NCBI RefSeq assembly: GCF_032391395.1
Contig: NZ_CP135916.1
Coordinates: forward strand, 62,001-126,000
DNA: 64,000 bases
Source: Sphingomonas sp. Y38-1Y
Lineage (GTDB): Bacteria > Pseudomonadota > Alphaproteobacteria > Sphingomonadales > Sphingomonadaceae
Direction: 5' to 3'
Position numbers and translations under genes: made by a program. The notes beneath the pieces are model-generated. The model worked only from the letters and a program-made list of their open reading frames with translations. It made no database searches and was not told the DNA's origin. Of this stretch, positions 54,890 to 64,000 are shown one piece after another. Positions within the stretch are counted from its first letter, which is position 1. Every line of letters begins with the position of its first letter.

Positions 54890-55543
54890 ATGCTGATGAC
54901 CACAGCCGGCCGACCGGATCCGCAACCCAAACGGGGTGTACGGCGCACGCAGGAACAGCGCACCGCGGACACGCGGGCAGCGCTGTTCGCGGCGGCCGTG
55001 ACGATGATCGATCGCCATGGCTATGCCGGCGCCAACAACGCGTCGATCGCGGACGAAGCCGGGGTCAGCCGCGGCGCCATCACCCATCACTTCAACACCC
55101 GCGCCGCCTTCATGGCGGAAGTGGTGCGCTGGGTCTTCGATCAGGAAACGCTGATCTTCCGCGACCTGATGGAGCAGGCGCACACCGGATCGCGCATTTC
55201 GGACTGGCCGGCGCTGTTGTGGGACGTCTTCTCGCGATCGTCGGGCGTCGCCGTGCTGGAGATCCTGGTCGCCTCTCGCAGCGATCCCGAACTCGCGGCC
55301 CTGGTGATGCCCATGCAGGCAGAGGTCGAGCGTGCCGGGGCGATCAACTTCCTGCATCGCATCGGCGGCAAGAAACTAGACATGGCGGCGATCCGGCTGA
55401 TCGTGTGGGCGATCCGCGGCATGACGATGGGCCGGTCCTTCATCGGCGACCGCGAAGGCATGGAAGAGTCGGTCGCGCTGCTCTCCAGATTGATCGACCG
55501 CGCCGCCCCGAGCGGAAATTACGAAGACTTCGCGTCGATATGA
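54890..55543 (+). CDS. TetR-family transcriptional regulator
   Basis: A 217-residue repressor. The N-terminal helix-turn-helix (about 20-65) has RAALFAAAVTMIDRHGYAGANNASIADEAGVSRGAITHHFNTRAAFMAEVV, and an all-helical ligand domain follows. As last gene of the TonB-GH1-hydrolase operon it probably controls that operon and the divergent GPH-esterase pair through the inverted repeat at 50.16-50.19 kb. This is inferred from position. Confidence 0.9.
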   Translation: MLMTTAGRPDPQPKRGVRRTQEQRTADTRAALFAAAVTMIDRHGYAGANNASIADEAGVSRGAITHHFNTRAAFMAEVVRWVFDQETLIFRDLMEQAHTGSRISDWPALLWDVFSRSSGVAVLEILVASRSDPELAALVMPMQAEVERAGAINFLHRIGGKKLDMAAIRLIVWAIRGMTMGRSFIGDREGMEESVALLSRLIDRAAPSGNYEDFASI

Positions 55544-55560
55544 TCGACGAACCGGGAAGG

Positions 55561-55590
55561 ACCCTGCTCAGCCGCTTTAGCTGAGTGGGT
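55561..55590. terminator. possible terminator after the TetR gene
   Basis: CTCAGC and GCTGAG form a 6-bp stem around CGCTTTA, flanked by ACCC and GGGT that extend the pairing with small bulges. There is no T-tract, so it is a weak or factor-dependent stop. Confidence 0.35.
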
Positions 55591-55707
55591 CTCGCTCGCG
55601 CCCAGACCGCCAGGCAGACCGGCGCCCCTTATCGTTTCAAACCTGAGGCAACCAAGGCTAGCCGGCAGAGCGCAATGCTGATCGCTCGACAAACCCGGCA
55701 AACGCTA

Positions 55708-55724
55708 TTGCGAACCGGTTGCAA
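55708..55724. promoter_or_regulatory. palindromic operator before the siderophore-type receptor
   Basis: TTGC-G-AACCGGTT-GCAA: two perfectly complementary halves with one extra G, 45 bp before the receptor start. Position and the receptor type suggest an iron regulator (Fur or other), but I cannot match it to a confirmed Fur box. Confidence 0.4.
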
Positions 55725-55768
55725 ATCAAGCGCCGGCTTTGTATCCGCCCCCCGCAAAGGGGAAGAGC

Positions 55769-57901
55769 ATGAAGTTCGTACTTGGCGCCTTGATGCTGTC
55801 TAGCGCCTGGGCCGGCGGCGCGATCGCACAGGATGTGCCGGAGCGCGACGACGCGGCGACCGGCCAGCGCCAGGAGATCGTCATCACCGCCGCGCGCACC
55901 AACCTGCCGGTCAGCGCGCTGCCGCTGACGGTCGACATCATCGATCGGGAGACGCTGGCGCGCCAGGTCACGGTGTCGGGATCGGTGGTCGACGCCGTCT
56001 CCGCGCTCCTGCCCGCCTTTTCGCCCACGCGCGAGAAAATCACCGGTGTCGGCGAGACGCTGCGCGGTCGGTCGCCGCTCTACGCCATCAACGGCATCCC
56101 GCAAACGACGCCGATCCGGGACGGCGCGCGCGACGGCTATACGATCGACCCCTTCTTCATCGACCGCATCGAGGTCATCTACGGGTCCAATGCGCTCCAG
56201 GGCATCGGCGCGACCGGCGGCGTCGTCAATCAGGTGACGGTGAGCGCGCCCAAGGGGGATGGCTGGAGCGGACGAACGCTGCTTCAGGGCAATGCTGGCG
56301 ACGATTTTTCGGGCGCTTCGCTCGGCGGCAAGGTGGCTGGCCTCCTCAATTTCCGCAGCGGCCGGTTCGATGCGACCGGCGGCGTCGCATTTGAGCGGCG
56401 CGGCGTCTTCCTCGATGGTCGCGGACGGCGCGTCGGCTATGACGGCAATCAGAGTGAAATCCAGGATACCGACACGCTCTCGTTCTTCGGCCGCGCCGGG
56501 TTCGACTTGTCGTCCACTGCCCGGTTCGAGGTCATCGCCAATCGCTTCCGGCTCCAGGGCAACAACCATTATGTGCCGGTCGACGGCAGCCGCGTGCGCG
56601 GCATCCCGGCCACCACCCGTCGCGGACAGACGCCGGGACAACCTTCGACCGGCGTCGCGCAGATGGTCTCGGCCTCGCTGACAGACAGCGATCTGGGCGG
56701 CGGCGCGTTCACGCTCCAGGGCTTCTACAATCGCACCAGCGATACGTTCGCCGGCGGCATCCTCGCGACGTTCCAGGACGCACGGATCGCGCCGGTCGGG
56801 ACGCTGTTCGACCAGTCGCGCAACGTCTCGCGAAAGCTGGGGGGCAAGGTCAGCTACGAACGCGCCGTGCCCGGCTTCGAGGCGCTGACGCTCACCGCCG
56901 GCTTCGACGCGCTGCTCGACCGCACCGCCCAGACGCTCGTCCAGACCGACCGGACCTGGGTTCCACAGACCGATTTTCGCAGCCTGGCGCCGTTTGCGCA
57001 AGGCAACCTCAAGCTGTTCGACGGCGTCGTCCGGCTCGCGGGCGGCGTGCGGTACGAGAATGTGCAGCTCGACATCCCCGACTATACGACGCTGGCGACG
57101 GCCAATGCGCGGTTCGTGACCGGGGGCAAGCCGTCCTTCGATCGCGCGCTGTGGAACGGCGGCGTGGTGCTGGAGCCGGTGACAGGCATCCGCGCCTATG
57201 GCAGCTATGCCGAGGGCTATACGATCGCGGACATCGGCCGGGTGCTGCGCGGGATCAGCCAGCCGAACATCCGCATCGACAACTTCCTCGACCTGACCCC
57301 CGTCATCTCGAACAATCGCGAGGTGGGGGTCGAGGTGACGCGCGGGCCGCTGATCGCCAGCGGCACCTATTATCGGTCGTCGAGCGTGGCGGGACAGGTG
57401 CTGGTCCGCAACGACGACGGCATCTTCAACGTCGTGCGCCAACCGATCGACATCGACGGGCTGGAACTCAACCTCGACGTGCGCATTCCGTTGCCGGGGC
57501 TCAGGGTCGGAACCGGCTACAGCCACGTCACCGGACGTACCGACACCAACGCCGACGGCATCCTCGACGCCGATCTGGACGGAGCCAACATCTCGCCGGA
57601 CCGGCTCAACCTCAACGTCGATTACAATCGCGGCCCCCTGAGTGCGCGCGTGCAGGGCCGCTACTATCTGTCGCGCCGGTTCGAGGGGCAGCCGATCGCC
57701 AACGATTTCTCGGGCTACCAATTGTTTGACGCCTATGTGGCCTATGATCTCTCGATCGGACGAGTGATGCTGAGCGTGCAGAACATCGCCGATGCCGATT
57801 ATGTCACCTATTACAGCGACACGCAGGGGCCGACCGACAATGCCCGCTTCTACACCGGACGCGGCCGCAACTTCACGCTGAGCTGGCAAGCCGGCTTTTG
57901 A
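55769..57901 (+). CDS. TonB-dependent siderophore-type receptor
   Basis: A 710-residue receptor with signal peptide (MKFVLGALMLSSAWAGGAIAQ), box region (EIVITAARTNLPVSALPLTVDII) and plug (GETLRGRSPLYAINGIPQTTPIRDG...FIDRIEVIYGSNALQGIGATGGVVNQVT). The barrel contains KVSYERAVPGFEALTLTAGFDAL and ends RNFTLSWQAGF. The layout and the PepSY gene directly behind it indicate ferric-siderophore or heme-like uptake, unlike the other three receptors here. ATG 55769 follows GGGGAAGAG. Confidence 0.92.
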   Translation: MKFVLGALMLSSAWAGGAIAQDVPERDDAATGQRQEIVITAARTNLPVSALPLTVDIIDRETLARQVTVSGSVVDAVSALLPAFSPTREKITGVGETLRGRSPLYAINGIPQTTPIRDGARDGYTIDPFFIDRIEVIYGSNALQGIGATGGVVNQVTVSAPKGDGWSGRTLLQGNAGDDFSGASLGGKVAGLLNFRSGRFDATGGVAFERRGVFLDGRGRRVGYDGNQSEIQDTDTLSFFGRAGFDLSSTARFEVIANRFRLQGNNHYVPVDGSRVRGIPATTRRGQTPGQPSTGVAQMVSASLTDSDLGGGAFTLQGFYNRTSDTFAGGILATFQDARIAPVGTLFDQSRNVSRKLGGKVSYERAVPGFEALTLTAGFDALLDRTAQTLVQTDRTWVPQTDFRSLAPFAQGNLKLFDGVVRLAGGVRYENVQLDIPDYTTLATANARFVTGGKPSFDRALWNGGVVLEPVTGIRAYGSYAEGYTIADIGRVLRGISQPNIRIDNFLDLTPVISNNREVGVEVTRGPLIASGTYYRSSSVAGQVLVRNDDGIFNVVRQPIDIDGLELNLDVRIPLPGLRVGTGYSHVTGRTDTNADGILDADLDGANISPDRLNLNVDYNRGPLSARVQGRYYLSRRFEGQPIANDFSGYQLFDAYVAYDLSIGRVMLSVQNIADADYVTYYSDTQGPTDNARFYTGRGRNFTLSWQAGF

Positions 57902-58959
57902 TGCGCACGCTCTCCCTGCTGCATCGCTGGATCGGCGCGATCGGCGGCCTGCTGCTCGCGCTGCTGGGGCTGACGGGAACGCTGCTCGTCTGGCGCGACG
58001 AGTTGACCTTCGTCGCGCATGCCGATGATCCCGCACGATCCAATGCGGCAGCCGTGGCGAGGGTCGTGGAGCGGCTGGCGGACGGACCGGCGCCGGTCGA
58101 TCGCATCACCTTTGCCGGCGACGGCCTTGGCGTGCATCAGGCGATCTTCGCGGACGGCAGCGGCGCCTATCTGAGCCAGTCGGGAGAGATCGTCGCCCGC
58201 TGGACCGCGTCGTGGCAGCGGCCGGAACTCTGGCTGTTCGACCTCCATCATCGCCTGTTGATGGGCGATACCGGTGAGATCGTCACGGGCATCGCGGGCC
58301 TGATCGGCCTCGGCTTCGTCGTGACCGGGATCATCCTGTGGTGGCGAGTGCGTCGTCGCTTTCGGCCAAGGGTGTGGCCGGCGACGATGAAACCGGGCGC
58401 CATCGTCCATCACCACCGCGACATCGGCGTCGTCACCGCGCCGTTGCTGATCGTCTCGCTGGTCACGGGCGTACTCATGGTCTTCCCCGCTCTCGGCGGC
58501 TCTCTGATCGCGGAAGCGCGGGCGCGTCCCCCGCAAGTCCAGGCCGCGTCCTCCACAGTCGCCCGTCGCGATCCCGCGCCGCTGTTCGCCGCCGCGCTCA
58601 AGCGGTTCCCGCATGCCGAACTGCGTCGCCTGCAATGGCCCAGGAAGGCAGGCGCGCCGCTGATCCTGAGGCTTCGCCAGTCATTCGAATGGACGCCGAA
58701 CGGGCGAACCTTCGTTTATGCCGATCCCGTCACGCTGGCGATCGTCGGCACCGCCGATCCGGCGACCGGCGGGACCGCCGCGTCGATCCGCGAGAAGCTC
58801 TATCCCATCCACGCAGCCAAGACCGGCGGCATCCTGTGGAAACTGGCGCTGAGCCTGACCGGCCTCGCCCTGACGCTGTTGGGCAGCCTCGCGGTCTATT
58901 CCTTCTGGCGCACACGCTGGGCCGCCGCTCGAGCCCGACGCAGGAAGCGGAGCGTCTGA
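57901..58959 (+). CDS. PepSY-associated transmembrane protein
   Basis: A 352-residue inner-membrane protein of the PepSY_TM family with four segments (about 8-30, 125-150, 175-198 and 308-330). Typical are LLHRWIGAIGGLLLALLGLTGTLLVWRDEL, WLFDLHHRLLMGDTGEIVTGIAGLIGL, TGIILWWRVRRRFRPRVW and VHHHRDIGVVTAPLLIVSLVTGVLM. His residues in the membrane parts may hold heme. Partners of siderophore receptors in this family are thought to reduce ferric siderophores (FoxB, FiuB types). It overlaps the receptor stop. Confidence 0.9.
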   Translation: MRTLSLLHRWIGAIGGLLLALLGLTGTLLVWRDELTFVAHADDPARSNAAAVARVVERLADGPAPVDRITFAGDGLGVHQAIFADGSGAYLSQSGEIVARWTASWQRPELWLFDLHHRLLMGDTGEIVTGIAGLIGLGFVVTGIILWWRVRRRFRPRVWPATMKPGAIVHHHRDIGVVTAPLLIVSLVTGVLMVFPALGGSLIAEARARPPQVQAASSTVARRDPAPLFAAALKRFPHAELRRLQWPRKAGAPLILRLRQSFEWTPNGRTFVYADPVTLAIVGTADPATGGTAASIREKLYPIHAAKTGGILWKLALSLTGLALTLLGSLAVYSFWRTRWAAARARRRKRSV

Positions 58960-59041
58960 CCGCCGGGCCGTCCGGACCGGTAGAAGCCACCTCGACGGTG
59001 CAGCCTTCTTCCAACATGCCTTTACGCAGATAGGCTTAGGG

Positions 59042-59400
59042 TTTCGGTTCGGCGTCGACGATTAGGACTGTCATGTTGCCCCATGGCCTCCAACCGCTGC
59101 GGGAGGTCCGACGCAATTGCAGCCTCCCGCCGCCTTGTACGCAGCACGGCATCGCCGCGAACGCCGGCATCCTGGAACGTCGGCTACAGGCAAGTCGACG
59201 ACGCCGATGCTGGCACGGGCGATGACCTGAACCCAGCCCGGGCGGGTTCCGCGTCTCATCCTTCGCGACGTAGAGCATCCCGTCCGGTCCAGACGAAATC
59301 CGTACGTTCCGGTTGTTCGAAGCCGCGGGGTCAAAGGCTTCGATCGAGTCGACGCTGTCTGACGCAGCACCGCAAGGCCGACGACGTCGCCATCAACCGA
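59042..59400 (-). pseudogene. beta-propeller gene remnant with frameshifts
   Basis: On the minus strand three frames must be joined to give continuous protein-like sequence: GDVVGLAVL, then DSIEAFDPAASNNRNVRISSGPDGMLYVAKDET, then WVQVIARASIGVVDLPVADVP, then AFAAMPCCVQGGG and GNMTVLIVDAEPKP. The PDGMLYVAKDE repeat is typical of NHL/SMP-30/sorbosone-dehydrogenase propellers. No start codon or full gene remains. The surrounding 700 bp (58,960-59,660) has no intact gene. Confidence 0.5.
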
Positions 59401-59540
59401 TGTTGCAGCGTTGTGAGTAAGACAAAACGACCGCGGCTGTCGTCCGGGAGTGAGCGTCACGCGTTCCCTCTGTCGCGCTGACTTTCCGGAGAGCCAGTGC
59501 GGCTCTCGACCGGCGAAGAAGGCGCGAACGCGCGACTAGC

Positions 59541-59652
59541 CCGTGATCGCCACGATCGTCGAGGTGCTCGAAACCGGCAAGATGAAGGCGCTGGCGTCGC
59601 ATCTCCGGAAGGACGAGATCGAGAAGATCGCCGCCGTGCTTTCGGCGCGATG
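59541..59652 (+). pseudogene. short C-terminal gene fragment
   Basis: Thirty-six codons, VIATIVEVLETGKMKALASH then LRKDEIEKIAAVLSAR, with strong G/C third positions, preceded in frame by TAG two codons upstream. It has the charged-helix look of a real C terminus but is too short to assign. It lies nine bases before the end of the convergent SDR gene. Confidence 0.35.
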
Positions 59653-59660
59653 ACCTGTGT

Positions 59661-60548
59661 TCAACAGGTCGTCAGCGCCGCCTGCGCCGCGGCGATCTCG
59701 CGCTCGGCCTGGACGAAGCCGTAGCCGGGGACGATCTCGTCGCGGCGGTCGGTGACGCGGTCCCAGCTTGCCGTCACGCGCTCGCCGGCATCTGCCGGGT
59801 CGCCGACCTGAATACCCTCGGTCAGCGTGACGTGCGCCGCGGCGAAATGCCCGGCGCCCGCGCACAGGATGGCACGCGTCGGCGCATCGTCGCCGACCAG
59901 CGCGAGCAGCCCGGGGCTGACCAGCGCGGGCGCGAGCGACCGCAGGCTCTCGTCGCCGAGCACACCGTGCGTCATCTGCGTCGCGGCGGTGGGGGCGAGG
60001 CAATTGACGCGGATGCCGTATTTCTCGCCCTCGATCCCCAGCGTCTGCATCAGCCCGACCAGCGCCATCTTCGCCGCGCCATAGTTCGACTGGCCGAAAT
60101 TGCCGTAGAGGCCGGACGACGAGGTGGTCATGACGATGCGGCCGTGGCGCGCCTCTCGCATCGGCTCCCACACCGCCTGGGTACAGATCGCGGCGCCCAT
60201 GACGTGTACGTCGAGCACCAGGCGGAAATCGTCCATGCTCATCTTGGCGAAGCTCTTGTCGCGCAGGATGCCGGCGTTGTTGACCAGGATGTCGACCTTG
60301 CCCCAGCGGGCGAGCACCGCCTCGACCATCTGGCCGACCGCGGCTTCGTCGGTGACGGATGCGGCAACCGCGATCGCCTCGCCCCCGGCTGCCTCGATCT
60401 CGGCGGCGACGGCGGCGGCATTCGCTTCGGACACGTCGTTGACGACCAGTCGGGCGCCCTGTCCCGCCAGATAGAGCGCGTGCGCGCGTCCCAGCCCGCC
60501 GCCCGCACCGGTGACGATGGCGACCCGATCCCTAAGCTTCACTGGCAA
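59661..60548 (-). CDS. short-chain dehydrogenase, MFE-2-like
   Basis: A 295-residue SDR with TGAGGGLGRAHALYLA, VVNDVSE, ILVNNAGILRDKSFAKMSMDDF, catalytic Ser in MTTSSSGLYGNFGQSNYGAAK (Y-x-x-x-K) and NCLAPTAATQM. The long C-terminal part and the DKSFAKMS segment match bacterial relatives of the 3-hydroxyacyl-CoA dehydrogenase domain of peroxisomal multifunctional enzyme 2. With the acyl-CoA ligase upstream it probably oxidises a 3-hydroxyacyl-CoA. It is the last gene of the minus-strand operon, 61 bp after TetR. Confidence 0.9.
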   Translation of the reverse strand: MPVKLRDRVAIVTGAGGGLGRAHALYLAGQGARLVVNDVSEANAAAVAAEIEAAGGEAIAVAASVTDEAAVGQMVEAVLARWGKVDILVNNAGILRDKSFAKMSMDDFRLVLDVHVMGAAICTQAVWEPMREARHGRIVMTTSSSGLYGNFGQSNYGAAKMALVGLMQTLGIEGEKYGIRVNCLAPTAATQMTHGVLGDESLRSLAPALVSPGLLALVGDDAPTRAILCAGAGHFAAAHVTLTEGIQVGDPADAGERVTASWDRVTDRRDEIVPGYGFVQAEREIAAAQAALTTC

Positions 60549-60609
60549 TCCCCTCTCTCGATCTTTGCGCCAGCTTATCGCGCCAAACGCTCACTATCAA
60601 GAGAGTGAA

Positions 60610-61342
60610 TTAGCCTGCCCGCTTGCAGATCTGCTCGAACCCGGCCGCCATGAAGCTCGCCATCCGGTCCTTCACCGCGACGAAATCGTCGGACTTGCAG
60701 ACGCCGTGCGACAGCTTGTCGATGCGCCCGGTGCGCGCCAGCGTCAGCATCAGCGCACCGGTGACGAAGTGATAGCCCCAGAAGATGTCCGCCTCCGCGC
60801 AGTCGGGCAGCGCCTGCTTCAAAAGCGCGATCAGCCGGAGGACGACGGGATCGAAATGCTCGTCCATCAGCTCGGCCCCCCATTCGGGGGTATTGGCGAC
60901 CTGGGCGCCGAGCGCGGCGTAGTTCTTCCAGCCCTCGCCCCCCTCGATATAGAGGTCGAGGTCGGTGTCGAGGAACGCGCGCAATGCCCCCTCGACGCTG
61001 GGCTTGCCGGCGCATTCCGCCTCGTATCGGTCGAGCGCCTCCATCCGCCGCTGGCTCGTCACCACCGCCCTGCGCGAGAAGACCGCGTCGAACAGCGTCG
61101 TCTTGTCCGAGAAATAATAGTTCAGCAGCGTGTGGTGAACGCCGACGCGCTTGGCGACGTCCTTCAGCGTGACGCCGTGCAGGCCATGCTTGGAAAACAG
61201 ATACTCGGCCGCGTCGAGGATCTGCTCCATCGTCTCGGCGCGCTGCTCGGCCTTTTTGGAGCGGCGGGGGGCTTTTGCGGTTTCTGGCACGGCATCGTTA
61301 GTCGTGCCGCCGGCAACAGGCGTCAAGCGGGCGGGCGCGCGC

Positions 61343-61356
<14 letters not shown>
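60610..61356 (-). CDS. TetR-family regulator of the acyl-CoA operon
   Basis: A 248-residue regulator with a 40-residue charged N-terminal extension before the helix-turn-helix (about 45-90: ILDAAEYLFSKHGLHGVTLKDVAKRVGVHHTLLNYYFSDKTTLFDAVF). The C-terminal helices include FWGYHFVTGALMLTLARTGRIDKLS. The start overlaps the end of the ligase gene by 14 bp. FadR-like TetR proteins commonly sense acyl-CoA, which would fit here but is inferred. Confidence 0.9.

Positions 61357-64000
<2,644 letters not shown>

Overview
The window looks like the chromosome of a sphingomonad (Sphingomonadales, Alphaproteobacteria). Support comes from high GC with strong G/C third-codon bias, a SciP-type CtrA inhibitor, a STAS-fused MlaE lipid-transport operon, four TonB receptors with sphingomonad-style N termini, and dispersed GC-rich inverted repeats. 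The genus is inferred from gene content only.

Positions 1-17,600 are mostly core genes: the end of ppx/gppA, rlmE, mnmA, sciP, a GlsB/YeaQ membrane protein, a SIMPL protein, an RND efflux pair, DUF445, a HAD phosphatase, mlaEFD plus a lipoprotein, a broken patatin gene, DUF1345, a cyclophilin and tRNA-Ser(GGA). Two nested inverted repeats fill the gap between the convergent DUF445 and HAD genes.

Positions 17,600-46,200 are accessory. The segment starts beside tRNA-Ser and is bracketed by decayed IS6-family copies in the same orientation (17.9-18.8 kb and 45.0-45.5 kb). Between them lie two type-B carboxylesterases, a DUF8021-like exported protein, a quinohemoprotein dehydrogenase with an NTF2-like partner, an AraC regulator, a minus-strand operon (SMP-30-like lactonase, MmgE/PrpD protein, TonB receptor, small Tat-signal protein, carotenoid/stilbene oxygenase), an aldehyde dehydrogenase and an SDR. 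Last comes a hydroxy-acid block: TonB receptor, D-2-hydroxyacid dehydrogenase, MFS transporter, AraC, FadR-type GntR and L-2-hydroxyacid dehydrogenase. I read this as a catabolic island for an esterified, probably hydroxy-acid-containing compound. Four copies of a 15-bp palindrome, ACCTWTC-W-GAWAGGT, sit in two pairs before the receptor and before the AraC/FadR genes. They suggest a local regulon whose operator I do not recognise.

Positions 46,240-58,960 return to housekeeping (RluE-like pseudouridine synthase, rlmJ). A glyco-ester locus follows: GPH sugar transporter and esterase, divergent from TonB receptor, GH1 glycosidase, alpha/beta hydrolase and TetR. A ferric-siderophore-type TonB receptor with a PepSY membrane protein comes next. 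Positions 58,960-59,660 hold decayed gene remnants. Positions 59,661-64,000 are a minus-strand operon: carboxylesterase (cut by the window end), acyl-CoA ligase, TetR and SDR.

I found no CRISPR array, defence island, prophage or rRNA operon. The most unusual signals are the paired palindromic operators, the IS6-bracketed island, and a stop codon placed exactly in the catalytic GxSxG motif of the patatin gene.
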